From the NCBI GenBank assembly GCA_035532755.1, contig DATKQI010000137.1, positions 1 to 19,335 of the forward strand: 19,335 nucleotides of DNA, read 5' to 3'. Position 1 is the stretch's first letter. Each line of letters starts with the position of its first letter. Below are positions 1 to 7,025 of the stretch, piece after piece. The notes beneath the pieces were generated by a model. It ran no database searches. It saw nothing but the letters and a program-made list of their open reading frames with translations, and was not told the DNA's origin. The DNA comes from DATKQI01 sp035532755. Lineage in GTDB: Bacteria; Pseudomonadota; Alphaproteobacteria; Acetobacterales; Acetobacteraceae. The position numbers were made by a program, and so were the translations under genes.

Positions 1-1
1 G

Positions 2-373
2 TTCCACCGGTTCGACGGCCGGCTGACCTACGACCGCGCCGACCCCGCGCGTTGCGCGGTGACGGTGCGGCTGGAGAGCGCGAGCCTTGTTCTGCCCGAC
101 GCGGCCATCACGCGCGATGTGCTGGCGCCGCATTTCCTGAACGCCGCCGGGTTTCCATGGACCATCTACCGCGGTACCTGCGATGGTGCGGGGATTGCCG
201 GCACGCTGTTCCTGCATGGGCAGACCCACAGGCTGCGGCTGGCGTTGCGCGGCAGGGGCAGGCTGTTCATCGCCGTTGCGCGCATCCGCCGCGCCGCATG
301 GGGCGTGACCGCGCGGCCGCTGCTGGCCGGGCCGGTGGTGCGCATCCGCGTGCGGGTGCGGCTGCCGTCATAG
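2..373 (+). CDS. YceI-family protein, 3' part (5' end outside window)
   Basis: The reading frame is open from the first bases of the window to a TAG at 371-373, so the true start lies upstream. The visible 123 residues begin FHRFDGRLTYDRADPARCAV and continue with a short RDVL..HFLNAAGFPW stretch. This is the usual YceI layout: a beta-strand with F.G.L.YD, a 'sLv' strand, then a 'd..L...dFld...fP' segment. YceI proteins are periplasmic or secreted lipocalin-like beta-barrels that bind isoprenoid or other amphiphilic lipids. The C-terminus is very arginine-rich and the family resemblance weakens there. The signal peptide cannot be seen because the 5' end is missing. It lies 69 bp upstream of parE on the same strand and is probably a separate unit. 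The family call is from motif pattern only. Confidence 0.6.
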   Translation, partial: FHRFDGRLTYDRADPARCAVTVRLESASLVLPDAAITRDVLAPHFLNAAGFPWTIYRGTCDGAGIAGTLFLHGQTHRLRLALRGRGRLFIAVARIRRAAWGVTARPLLAGPVVRIRVRVRLPS

Positions 374-389
374 AGCCCCCCCGAATCGG

Positions 390-418
390 TTGCCCCTGCG
401 GTGTGTGCTGGATAGGGT
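390..418 (+). promoter_or_regulatory. Weak candidate promoter for parE
   Basis: TTGCCC at 390-395 and TAGGGT at 413-418 are separated by exactly 17 bp and lie 24 bp upstream of the preferred parE ATG. The -35 matches the sigma70 consensus at 4 of 6 bases and the -10 at only 3 of 6, so this is a guess based on spacing and position. Confidence 0.2.
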
Positions 419-442
419 GCACGGCAGGAATTGGAACACAGC

Positions 443-2413
443 ATGAACGACTTGTTCAACACCTCACCCGCCGGCCGGGACAGCGGCTATTCGGCGAAGG
501 ACATCGAGGTTCTGGAGGGGCTGGAGCCGGTGCGCCGGCGGCCGGGCATGTATATCGGCGGTACCGACGAGGCCGCCCTGCACCATCTGGCGGCCGAGAT
601 GCTCGACAACGCCATGGACGAGGCGGTGGCCGGGCATGCGAGTTTCATCGAGATGGAGCTGGCCGCGGGCAACATGCTGGCCGTGCGGGACAACGGGCGC
701 GGCATGCCGGTCGATCCGCACCCGAAGTTCAAGACGCTGAGCGCGCTGGAAGTGATCCTGACCATGCTGCATTCGGGCGGCAAGTTCGGCGGCAAGGCCT
801 ACGCCACATCCGGCGGGCTGCACGGGGTGGGCAGTTCGGTGGTGAATGCATTGTCCGAGGTGCTGGAGGTGGAGGTGGCGCGCGAGCGGGTGCTGTGGAA
901 GCAGAGCTACGCGCGCGGCAAGCCGACGACGAAGCTGCTGAACGCGGGGCCGGTGCAGAACCGGCGCGGCACCGCCATCCGCATCCGCCCCGATCCGCAG
1001 ATCTTCGGGAAGCTTCAGTTCAGCCCGGCCCGGTTATACCGGATGTGCCGATCCAAGGCGTATCTGTTCCGCGGCGTGGAAATCCGCTGGGCGTGCGACC
1101 CGGCGCTGCTGGCGGGGGTTGCCGACGTTCCGGCCGAGGCGGTGCTGCATTTCCCTGGCGGGCTGCGCGACAGTCTGGAGGAGGATATCGGCAAGGCCGC
1201 GCGGGTGCTGCCGCTGCTGTGGTCCGGCGAGGCCGCCCTGCCCGGCGAGGCGACCGGGCGGGTGGAATGGGCGGTGGCCTGGCTGGAACAGAGCGAGGGG
1301 TTCCTGCACAGCTACTGCAACACCATTCCGACCACGCAGGGCGGCACGCATGAGGCAGGTTTCCGCGCGGCCCTGTGGAAGGGCCTGCGCGCCTGGGGCG
1401 ACAGCCGTGGCAACCGCCGCAGCGCGCAGATCGCGGCCGAGGATGTGCTGGGCCAGATGGCGGCCAAGCTGTCCGTCTTCATCCGCGAGCCGCACTTCCA
1501 GGGCCAGACCAAGGAGAAGCTGACCAGCGTGGAAGCGGCAAGGCTGGTAGAGACGGCGCTGCGCGACCGGTTCGACCATTTCCTGGCCGGCGACCCGGCC
1601 CTGGCCGACAATCTGCTGGCCTTCGCGATCGAACGGGCCGAGGACCGGCTGCGCCGGCGCGAGATGAAGGACACGCCGCGTAAATCCGCCACCCGCCGGC
1701 TGCGGCTGCCCGGCAAGCTGGCCGATTGCGCGCGGGAGAGCGCGGAGGGCACCGAGATATTCCTGGTGGAAGGCGATTCGGCCGGCGGATCGGCCAAGCA
1801 GGCGCGCAACCGCGAGACCCAGGCGGTGCTGCCGCTGCGCGGGAAGATCCTGAACGTGGCCAGCGCCTCGGCCGACAAGCTGCGGCAGAACCAGGAGCTG
1901 AAGGACCTGATCGAGGCGCTGGGCTGCGGCGTGGGCGAGCGGTTCGACCGGGCGAAATTGCGTTACGGCCGCGTGATCATCATGACCGACGCCGACGTGG
2001 ACGGGGCGCATATCGCATCGCTGCTGATGACGTTCTTCTACCGCGAACTGCCCGAGCTGGTGCGGCACGGGCATGTGTTCCTCGCGCAGCCGCCGCTGTA
2101 CCGGCTGACGCAGGGGGCGAAGACCGTCTATGCAATGAACGACGCCGGGCGCGAGGCGCTGCTGAAGAGCGCGTTCAAGGCGAGCGGAAAGGTCGAGATC
2201 AGCCGCTTCAAGGGCCTGGGCGAGATGCCGCCCGCGGCGCTGAAGGAGACGACCATGGACCCGAAACGGCGCACCCTGCTGAAGGTGGTCGCCCCGCCCG
2301 AAGACCGGGCGCAGACCAACACGCTCGTGGAAAGCCTGATGGGGCGGCGGCCGGAATTGCGGTTCCAGTTCATCCAGGAACGGGCGCAGAGCGTGACCGA
2401 TCTGGATGTTTGA
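443..2413 (+). CDS. parE: DNA topoisomerase IV subunit B (ParE)
   Basis: ATPase subunit of topoisomerase IV, which with ParC decatenates daughter chromosomes in the cytoplasm. The 656-residue length is normal for alphaproteobacterial ParE. The GHKL ATPase motifs are present: E52 and N56 in EMLDNAMDE, DNGRGMP at 83-89, and the ATP-lid GGLHGVG at 124-130. The transducer loop QTKEKL follows. The TOPRIM domain shows EGDSAGGSAKQARN, PLRGKILNV and the metal-binding MTDADVDGAHI. The C-terminus has the usual RFKGLGEM..AALKETTMDP block. ParE rather than GyrB is indicated by the short length and lack of the GyrB insert. The frame also opens at a TTG at 431, but GGA at 433-435 sits 7 nt before the ATG at 443, so that start is preferred. 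No defect is seen. Confidence 0.95.
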   Translation: MNDLFNTSPAGRDSGYSAKDIEVLEGLEPVRRRPGMYIGGTDEAALHHLAAEMLDNAMDEAVAGHASFIEMELAAGNMLAVRDNGRGMPVDPHPKFKTLSALEVILTMLHSGGKFGGKAYATSGGLHGVGSSVVNALSEVLEVEVARERVLWKQSYARGKPTTKLLNAGPVQNRRGTAIRIRPDPQIFGKLQFSPARLYRMCRSKAYLFRGVEIRWACDPALLAGVADVPAEAVLHFPGGLRDSLEEDIGKAARVLPLLWSGEAALPGEATGRVEWAVAWLEQSEGFLHSYCNTIPTTQGGTHEAGFRAALWKGLRAWGDSRGNRRSAQIAAEDVLGQMAAKLSVFIREPHFQGQTKEKLTSVEAARLVETALRDRFDHFLAGDPALADNLLAFAIERAEDRLRRREMKDTPRKSATRRLRLPGKLADCARESAEGTEIFLVEGDSAGGSAKQARNRETQAVLPLRGKILNVASASADKLRQNQELKDLIEALGCGVGERFDRAKLRYGRVIIMTDADVDGAHIASLLMTFFYRELPELVRHGHVFLAQPPLYRLTQGAKTVYAMNDAGREALLKSAFKASGKVEISRFKGLGEMPPAALKETTMDPKRRTLLKVVAPPEDRAQTNTLVESLMGRRPELRFQFIQERAQSVTDLDV

Positions 2414-2541
2414 CCGCGCGGCCCGGCGAGGGCGGCGGAAATATCGCGTGAGCGATGTGCGGAATGGCCGGGCGGGGAACGAATTTCAGCCTTGAATGTT
2501 AGATGGTCTGCGACCGATCTGAACGTGAAAGGCTGGCGCCC

Positions 2542-2694
2542 ATGAGAGCTATCATCCTGATCATCGTCATTCTGCTGCTGCTCGGTGCACTGCCTACATG
2601 GCCGTACAGCGCCGGCTGGGGTTATTACCCCTCCGGGGGCCTCGGTGTCATCCTGGTGGTGCTGCTGGTGCTTGCCTTGCTTGGAATTCTGTAG
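2542..2694 (+). CDS. DUF3309 small hydrophobic membrane peptide
   Basis: A 50-residue protein starting MRAIILIIVILLLLGALP, with two hydrophobic helices (about residues 2-17 and 33-50) joined by a polar aromatic linker containing TWPYS..WGYYPSGGLG. This pattern, including the PSGGLG turn, is characteristic of the DUF3309 family of tiny inner-membrane proteins common in Proteobacteria; its function is unknown. The frame is open from an ATG at 2503, but AAAGG at 2528-2532 lies 9 nt before the ATG at 2542, and the protein from there matches the usual family length. It follows parE by 128 bp and is followed by a strong hairpin, so it is probably its own transcription unit. Confidence 0.8.
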   Translation: MRAIILIIVILLLLGALPTWPYSAGWGYYPSGGLGVILVVLLVLALLGIL

Positions 2695-2703
2695 AGCGGC
2701 GCT

Positions 2704-2740
2704 GGTGTGGCCGGAACCGATACATGGTTCCGGCCACACC
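2704..2740. terminator. Strong hairpin downstream of DUF3309 gene
   Basis: A perfect 15-bp inverted repeat (arms 2704-2718 and 2726-2740, arm GGTGTGGCCGGAACC) with the 7-nt loop GATACAT, starting 9 bp after the DUF3309 stop. Position and stem strength suggest a transcription terminator, but no T tract follows on either strand. It could instead be an extragenic palindromic element next to the repeat at 2761. Confidence 0.5.
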
Positions 2741-2760
2741 GGAAAGCCGGTCCCCTGCGC

Positions 2761-2848
2761 CCGTCATGCCCGCGCAGGGGGGCATCCAGGCCCGCCACCC
2801 GGACGATCGGGAGAGTTTCCTGGATTCCCGCTTTCGCGGAAATGACGG
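2761..2848. repeat. Interspersed palindromic repeat (CGTCAT..GGATTCCCGC type)
   Basis: Two 30-bp arms, 2761-2790 and 2819-2848, form an imperfect inverted repeat with roughly 23 of 30 positions matching, around a 28-bp centre. Outer bases are CCGTCAT and ATGACGG, and each arm contains its own short palindrome, such as TTCCCGC..GCGGAA. The 'CGTCATtCCCGCg..GGATTCCCGC' consensus is a well-known interspersed element in many proteobacterial genomes, usually intergenic. It sits between the DUF3309 gene and the 3' end of the HU gene. Confidence 0.65.
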
Positions 2849-2877
2849 CAGCAGGCCAATATTTCCGCCGGCAGGGA

Positions 2878-3147
2878 TCAGACCGCCTTCTTCAACGTGG
2901 GGGAAGCCTTGAAGCGCACGGTCTTGCCGGCCTTCACCCGGATCTGCTCGCCGGTACGGGGGTTGAGGCCCTTGCGCGCCTTGGTCTTGCGGACGACGAA
3001 GGTGCCGAAGCTCGGCAGGGTGAACTTCCCGGTCTTCTTCAGCTCCTTCACGATCGCCGACATCAGATCGGTCGCGGCGCGATTGGCGGCAACCCCTGTC
3101 GTTTCGACCGAGTTCTGGATGATCTGGGCAATGAAAGCTTTCGACAT
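2878..3147 (-). CDS. HU-family histone-like DNA-binding protein
   Basis: An 89-residue nucleoid protein that binds and bends DNA as a dimer. The N-terminal helices (SKAFIAQIIQNSVETTGV..) are followed by the conserved beta-arm region GKFTLPSFGTFVVRKTKARKGLNPRTGEQIRVKAGKTVRFKASPTLKKAV. The G.F.LP.FG.F signature, the NP.TGE.I arm tip with the intercalating proline, and the K.V.FK..P.LK end are all present. The frame stays open upstream to 3312 and has ATGs at 3153 and 3147. An AGAGAGA tract at 3154-3160 sits 6 nt before 3147, which also gives the canonical HU length, so that start is chosen. HU versus IHF is judged from the overall motif; the KxxNPRTGE form favours HU. Confidence 0.88.
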   Translation of the reverse strand: MSKAFIAQIIQNSVETTGVAANRAATDLMSAIVKELKKTGKFTLPSFGTFVVRKTKARKGLNPRTGEQIRVKAGKTVRFKASPTLKKAV

Positions 3148-3251
3148 TGACATTCTCTCTGTGTTGACGGCGCACCCACAACAGCCCCAGTGGCGCTCGC
3201 AAAATCTGGCATGGGCCACGGCGATCCGCAGATTTCCGCGTTGTTGGAGAC

Positions 3252-3281
3252 CTTCTAGCGAAACCGGGCAGATTCTGTAAA
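3252..3281 (-). promoter_or_regulatory. Candidate promoter for the HU gene
   Basis: Read on the minus strand, TTTACA (3281-3276) and TAGAAG (3257-3252) are spaced 18 bp apart. They match the -35 consensus at 5 of 6 bases and the -10 at 4 of 6. They lie in the only AT-rich patch upstream of the HU gene and would give a leader of about 98 nt. Confidence 0.3.
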
Positions 3282-3345
3282 CCTTAAAAAATACGCTGTT
3301 ACGCTCTGACACCCGGTAGGGGCGTCACGTATTTCCATGTGGCGT

Positions 3346-3375
3346 GGCGAAAATATGGCAAACCGGCGAAAATAT
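3346..3375. repeat. Short direct repeat of an 11-mer
   Basis: GGCGAAAATAT occurs at 3346-3356 and again at 3365-3375, a 19-bp period, within the AT-rich region upstream of the HU gene. It may be chance or a protein-binding site; nothing else supports a role. Confidence 0.35.
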
Positions 3376-3448
3376 CAGCACCATCCAGGAAACGGCCTGC
3401 CGATGGATGGAATCGTTCCCTTTTACGGATGAACCGCGCCGTGGAGTT

Positions 3449-3469
3449 GCGCCCCGGTTTTCGGGGCGC
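3449..3469. other. Perfect 8-bp hairpin
   Basis: GCGCCCCG (3449-3456), loop GTTTT, CGGGGCGC (3462-3469). It is a stable stem in the gene-free stretch, with no T tract on either side, and lies about 120 bp past the stop of the minus-strand aldehyde dehydrogenase gene. Confidence 0.4.
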
Positions 3470-3518
3470 GGGCACACGATTTCGAATAATTCCAGAGCCT
3501 ATTGCCGGCCGCGGCAAA

Positions 3519-3567
3519 GGCCGGGCCAGCCTGGAGGGCGCCAATCGCTGGCGCCCCCTGCCCGGCC
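3519..3567 (-). terminator. Nested hairpin after the aldehyde dehydrogenase gene
   Basis: Two perfect inverted repeats are nested. The inner stem is GGGCGCCA (3536-3543), loop ATCGC, TGGCGCCC (3549-3556). The outer stem is GGCCGGGC (3519-3526) with GCCCGGCC (3560-3567). The structure begins 22 bp past the stop codon of the gene at 3590, so it is the likely end of the aminotransferase-dehydrogenase transcript. Only CTTT follows on the minus strand, so a fully intrinsic terminator is not certain. Confidence 0.5.
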
Positions 3568-3589
3568 CGAACCGATCTGCTGCCTGTGC

Positions 3590-5023
3590 CTACAGCCCGG
3601 TCTGGGTGATGAACTTCGTGTTCAGATAGGCCTCGATCGCCTCGGTCCCGCCTTCGGAACCATACCCGGAATCCTTCACCCCGCCGAACGGGGTTTCCGG
3701 CAGGGCGATGCCATGGTGGTTGATCGAGACCATGCCGCTCTCTACCGCGGCACCCACCGCCGCCGCGGTCTTGGCGGAACGGGTGTAGGCATAGGCGGCG
3801 AGGCCGTAGCTGAGGCGATTGGCTTCCGCAACGGCTTCGTCGAACCCGCCGAACGGCACCATCAGCGCGAGCGGGCCGAACGGCTCCTCGTTCATCGCCC
3901 GCATCTCCCGGGTGACGTTGGTCAGCACCGTGGGCTCGAAGAAATTGCCCTTGTTGCCGATGCGCGCCCCGCCGGTGCGGATTTCCGCCCCCTTCTGCAC
4001 GGCATCGCCGATGAAGCCTTCCATCGCCTGCACCCGCCGCGCGTTGGCGAGCGGGCCCATCGTCGTGCCCTCAACGAGGCCATCACCGACCTTGATCGCC
4101 TTTGCCGCCTTCACGAACTTGTCCACGAACGCATCGTACACCTTTTCCTGCACGATGAAGCGCGTGGGCGCGACGCAGACCTGCCCGGCGTTGCGGAACT
4201 TGTTGGCCGAAAGGATCTTCGCCGCGACATCGAGATCGGCATCGTCGAACACGATGGCGGGGCCGTGGCCGCCGAGTTCCATCGTCACGCGCTTCATGTG
4301 CTGGCCGGCGAGCATGGCGAGGTGCTTGCCCACGGCCGTGGAGCCGGTGAAAGAGACCTTGCGGATCACCGGATGCGGGATGAGGTATTCGGAAATCTCC
4401 GCCGGGATGCCGAACACGAGGTTCACCACGCCCGCCGGCACGCCCGCATCGGCGAAGGCGCGCACCAGTTCCGCGCAGGACGCCGGCGTTTCCTCCGGCC
4501 CCTTCACGATGATCGAGCAGCCGGCCGCCAGGGCGGCGGAAATCTTGCGCACCGCCTGGTTGATCGGGAAGTTCCACGGCGTGAACGCGGCGACCGGGCC
4601 CACCGGCTCCTTCACCACCAACTGCCACACGCCTTCCGCCCGGCCCGGGATCACCCGTCCGTAGGCCCGGCGCGCCTCCTCGGCGAACCACTCGATCACG
4701 TCGGCGGCGAACAGGGTTTCTCCGCGCGCCTCGACCAGCGGCTTGCCCTGCTCCATCGTCATCAGCGGGGCGATCTTGTCCGCCCGCTCCCGCACCAGGC
4801 CGGCGGCCTTGCGCATGATCTTCGACCGGTCGTAGGCCGAGATGTGGCGCCATGTCTCGAACCCCTTGGCCGCGGCGGCCAGCGCACGGTCGAGATCGGC
4901 GCGCCCGGCGTGGGCCAGCGTGCCGATCGGCTCCCCGGTGGCGGGGTTCACCACCGGCAGGGTCTTCGCCGCTTCGCTCGCGGCCCAGGCGCCATCGATA
5001 TGCAGCAGAACTTCGGGATACAT
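3590..5023 (-). CDS. NAD(P)-dependent succinate-semialdehyde dehydrogenase family protein
   Basis: A 477-residue aldehyde dehydrogenase oxidising a small semialdehyde to the acid. The family core is complete: TPWNFPINQ with the oxyanion asparagine N151, FTGSTAVGK for cofactor binding, the general base E249 in MELGGHGP, and the nucleophile C283 in NAGQVCVAPTRF. The C-terminal EEPFGP and PFGGVKDSGYGSEGG motifs match the GabD-type subgroup. The frame opens 15 bp earlier, but AAGGAGG at 5029-5035 lies 5 nt before the ATG at 5023, which fixes the start. It is 36 bp downstream of an omega-aminotransferase, so the pair probably transaminates and then oxidises an omega-amino compound. Candidate substrates are succinate semialdehyde, malonate semialdehyde, or sulfoacetaldehyde given the adjacent taurine importer; sequence alone does not decide. 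Confidence 0.88.
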   Translation of the reverse strand: MYPEVLLHIDGAWAASEAAKTLPVVNPATGEPIGTLAHAGRADLDRALAAAAKGFETWRHISAYDRSKIMRKAAGLVRERADKIAPLMTMEQGKPLVEARGETLFAADVIEWFAEEARRAYGRVIPGRAEGVWQLVVKEPVGPVAAFTPWNFPINQAVRKISAALAAGCSIIVKGPEETPASCAELVRAFADAGVPAGVVNLVFGIPAEISEYLIPHPVIRKVSFTGSTAVGKHLAMLAGQHMKRVTMELGGHGPAIVFDDADLDVAAKILSANKFRNAGQVCVAPTRFIVQEKVYDAFVDKFVKAAKAIKVGDGLVEGTTMGPLANARRVQAMEGFIGDAVQKGAEIRTGGARIGNKGNFFEPTVLTNVTREMRAMNEEPFGPLALMVPFGGFDEAVAEANRLSYGLAAYAYTRSAKTAAAVGAAVESGMVSINHHGIALPETPFGGVKDSGYGSEGGTEAIEAYLNTKFITQTGL

Positions 5024-5028
5024 CGTAT

Positions 5029-5035
5029 CCTCCTT
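5029..5035 (-). promoter_or_regulatory. Ribosome binding site of the aldehyde dehydrogenase gene
   Basis: AAGGAGG on the minus strand, a near-perfect anti-16S match, 5 nt before the ATG at 5023. It decides against the in-frame upstream ATG at 5038. Confidence 0.8.
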
Positions 5036-5059
5036 CACGTTTAATGCAGGGAGCGGCGG

Positions 5060-6385
5060 CTAGAGGCTGGTCAGCACGCCGCGCAGGATGCCCATCATCT
5101 GGTCGATATCGCCCCGTTCGCAGATGAAGGGCGGAGCGAACACGATCGTATCGCCCGCGACCCGGCCGACAAGACCCTTGGCGAAGCAGCGCTTCAGCAC
5201 ATCGAAGCCGCGCGCGCCAGCCGCACCCGAGGGCGCGAGGTCGATCGCGCCGAGCAGCCCATAGCCGCGCGTGTCCGTCACCATCGGCAGGTCTCGGAAG
5301 GCGGCGATCTGTTCGAGGAAATACGGCGCGAGCGTGCGCCCGCGGGCGAACAGATCGTCGTCCCGGTAAATTTGCAGGGTGGCGAGCGCCGCGGCGCAGG
5401 CGACCGGATGGGCGGACCACGTGTAGCCGTGGAAGAACTCGATGGCATCGGGCGCGCCGGTATCGAGGATGGACTGGCAGATATCCTCCCGCACCGCGAT
5501 GCCGGCCATCGGCATGGTGCCGTTGGTGATCGCCTTCGCCATCGTCATGATATCCGGCGCAACGCCGAAGGATTGCGCGGCGAACGCCTCCCCGGTGCGG
5601 CCGAAGCCGCAGATCACCTCGTCGAAGATCAGCAGGATGCCGTGGCGGTCGCAGATGGCGCGCAGCCGTTCGAGGTATCCCTTCGGCGGCACCAGGATGC
5701 CGACCGACCCGGCGATCGGCTCCACGATCACCGCGGCGATGGTGTCCGCCCCGTGCAGATCGACGAAGCGTTGCAGATCGTCCGCCAGCTCCGCCCCGTG
5801 TTCGCCCTGGCCCATCTGGAAGCGGTTTTCCGGGATCTGGGTGTGGCGCATATGGGCAACGCCGGGCAGGCCGGTGCCGAACATCTGCCGGTTCTTCACC
5901 ATGCCGCCGACCGACCAGCCGCCGAAGCCCACGCCGTGATAGCCCTTCTCCCGCCCGATCAGCCGTTGCCGCTGGCCTTCGCCGCGGGCGCGATGGTACT
6001 GGATGGCAACCTTCAGCGCGCTGTCCACCGCCTCGGAGCCGGAGCCGGTGAAGAAAATGCGGTTCAGCCCCGGCGGGGTGAGGTTCGCAAGCTCCGCCGC
6101 CAGGCGGAAGGAACCGGGGGAGCCGAACTGGAAGGGTGGGGCGTAATCAAGCTCCGCCATCTGCTTGTTCACCGCCTCCCGGATCTCCACCCGGCCGTGG
6201 CCGGCGGGGGTGGTGTACATGCCGGAAATGCCGTCCAGCAGCTTCTCCCCGCTGGTGTTCCAGAAATGGATGCCCTCCGCGCGGACCAGGATGCGCGGCT
6301 GCTCCTTGAACTGGCGGTTCGCGGTGAACGGCATCCAGTGATGGTCCAGCGACTGGTTGCTGAAGCGCGCGGCGGCATTCTCCAT
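5060..6385 (-). CDS. Class III omega-amino acid:pyruvate-type aminotransferase
   Basis: A 441-residue PLP-dependent class III aminotransferase. It resembles the omega-amino acid/beta-alanine:pyruvate transaminase branch. It begins LDHHWMPFTANRQF and continues with GISGMYTTPAGHGR, DYAPPFQFG, the phosphate-binding GSGSEA at 114-119, GREKGYHGVGFGG, IVEPIAGSVGILVPPKGYLERLR, D255 in IFDEVICGFGRTG, and the Schiff-base lysine K284 in MAKAITNGTMPM. Such enzymes move an amino group from beta-alanine, GABA, taurine or similar amines to pyruvate. The frame is open to 6445, but the resemblance starts at MENAAARFSNQSLDHHW, and GGAAGGA lies 10 nt upstream of that ATG. It heads a two-gene unit with the dehydrogenase. 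Taurine:pyruvate aminotransferase is an attractive role from context, not proven. Confidence 0.87.
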   Translation of the reverse strand: MENAAARFSNQSLDHHWMPFTANRQFKEQPRILVRAEGIHFWNTSGEKLLDGISGMYTTPAGHGRVEIREAVNKQMAELDYAPPFQFGSPGSFRLAAELANLTPPGLNRIFFTGSGSEAVDSALKVAIQYHRARGEGQRQRLIGREKGYHGVGFGGWSVGGMVKNRQMFGTGLPGVAHMRHTQIPENRFQMGQGEHGAELADDLQRFVDLHGADTIAAVIVEPIAGSVGILVPPKGYLERLRAICDRHGILLIFDEVICGFGRTGEAFAAQSFGVAPDIMTMAKAITNGTMPMAGIAVREDICQSILDTGAPDAIEFFHGYTWSAHPVACAAALATLQIYRDDDLFARGRTLAPYFLEQIAAFRDLPMVTDTRGYGLLGAIDLAPSGAAGARGFDVLKRCFAKGLVGRVAGDTIVFAPPFICERGDIDQMMGILRGVLTSL

Positions 6386-6460
6386 GGCGATGCGATCCTT
6401 CCGGGGCGGGATCACGCAGCATACCCCGGCTTCGCCGCATGCCAAAGGGGGTGGACCGAA

Positions 6461-6483
6461 GGTAGTGCCTCAGTTTGAATTTT
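6461..6483 (+). repeat. Left terminal inverted repeat of small element
   Basis: Contains TA plus GTGCCTCAGTTTGAATTTT (6465-6483). Its reverse complement recurs at 7285-7307 with one mismatch (C against T at the fourth base of the 19-mer). The outward-facing TA dinucleotides match the target duplication of IS630/Tc1-mariner elements. Confidence 0.7.
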
Positions 6484-6534
6484 CGAGCGCCGCGAGCGCC
6501 AAACGGCGGCCCTTAGTCAGATAGGAGCCGCTAG

Positions 6535-6723
6535 CCTTCAGCGGTCGCCGCGCTGAGCGCGGATGAGCGGGAACTCCTGCCCGGGCAGCTTTCCCGCAGC
6601 CTTAGTTATCGCCTGGTTGTGCGCGGCGAAGCCGGCCTCAAGGAATTTGGGAAATTGATCAAAGTTCTGGAGCTACAAAAGATGCTTCTGGAAGACGACA
6701 ACTGCGAGCACGGCGAGAACTAA
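6535..6723 (+). pseudogene. 5'-truncated or start-less small reading frame
   Basis: An open frame of 62 residues from just after a TAG (6532-6534) to TAA at 6721-6723. It contains the amphipathic helical segments SAVAAALSADERELLPGQLS and LKEFGKLIKVLELQKMLLED. It has codon usage like a real gene but no ATG, GTG or TTG near its 5' end (the first GTG is at 6619; a CTG is at 6553). It therefore looks like the C-terminal remnant of a longer gene cut off at the left end of the element. Its stop overlaps the convergent stop of the next gene. The family is not recognised. A short protein using a CTG start is an alternative. Confidence 0.4.
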
Positions 6724-6950
6724 TCGATCTTCTCCCACCGGCTCACCGCCGCCTTCCGGGCAATCTCCGCTCGCTTTTCCGGCGTGAGCTTCTTCGCCCG
6801 CGCCGCGCCGCCCAGCTTGCCGAGCTGGGCCGCCGCGCTGGCGATTGGCTCCCGGTCATCCGGCTCCTCGCCGGTCGCGGTCCGCATGACCTTCACGGCC
6901 ACACCGATCACGTCGGCGGGGCGCTTCTCGCCTCGTGGTCCCTTGGGCAC
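6720..6950 (-). CDS. Small basic protein of the alphaproteobacterial 'RNA-binding protein-like' type
   Basis: A 76-residue protein starting MPKGPRGEKRPADVIGVAVKVMRTATGEEPDD and ending with a glycine/alanine-rich basic tail, LGKLGGAARAKKLTPEKRAEIARKAAVSRWEK. This layout (PKGPRGEKRPADVIG head and TPE.RAEIARKAA..RW tail) is a recurring small alphaproteobacterial family often labelled hypothetical or RNA-binding; I know of no experimental function. The start is GTG at 6950, supported by GGAG ending 6 nt upstream. A good promoter lies at 6978-7006. It is divergent from the 90-residue gene and its stop overlaps the convergent stop of the 6535-6723 frame by 3 nt. It lies inside the inverted-repeat-bounded segment. 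Confidence 0.7.
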   Translation of the reverse strand: MPKGPRGEKRPADVIGVAVKVMRTATGEEPDDREPIASAAAQLGKLGGAARAKKLTPEKRAEIARKAAVSRWEKID

Positions 6951-6971
6951 TCTCGACTCCGTGATTGCTTG

Positions 6972-7012
6972 CCGCTAAGCATACACAGCGGTGGTAGTAT
7001 TGCCAACGGCAA
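6972..7012. promoter_or_regulatory. Dyad symmetries in the divergent promoter region
   Basis: CCGCT (6972-6976) pairs with AGCGG (6987-6991), bracketing the minus-strand -10 box. TTGCC (7000-7004) pairs with GGCAA (7008-7012), overlapping the -35 box. Together they could be operators controlling the 76-residue gene and perhaps the divergent 90-residue gene. No regulator is identified. Confidence 0.35.
6978..7006 (-). promoter_or_regulatory. Promoter of the 76-residue small basic protein gene
   Basis: On the minus strand, TTGGCA (7006-7001) and TATGCT (6983-6978) are separated by exactly 17 bp. They match the -35 consensus at 5 of 6 bases and the -10 at 4 of 6, 27 bp upstream of the GTG start. 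Confidence 0.5.
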
Positions 7013-7025
7013 GAGGAGGCGTCCC

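Larger units (their letters stand above)
3154..3589. other. Intergenic region with no supported gene
   Basis: 436 bp between the HU start and the stop of the aldehyde dehydrogenase gene. Small frames here have no recognisable motif or ribosome binding site. The stretch around 3225-3380 is AT-richer than the rest of the window and holds the HU promoter candidate. A direct repeat GGCGAAAATAT occurs at 3346-3356 and 3365-3375. Two strong hairpins lie at 3449-3469 and 3519-3567. Confidence 0.6.

Noticed and set aside
3299..3544. 81-codon minus-strand frame in the HU upstream region
   Set aside because: No ribosome binding site and no recognisable motif, and it covers a hairpin and the tandem repeats; probably a chance frame.
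3344..5044. Plus-strand open frame of 566 codons opposite the aldehyde dehydrogenase gene
   Set aside because: A low-complexity H/R/G-rich shadow. The minus strand encodes a complete dehydrogenase with catalytic residues and a ribosome binding site.
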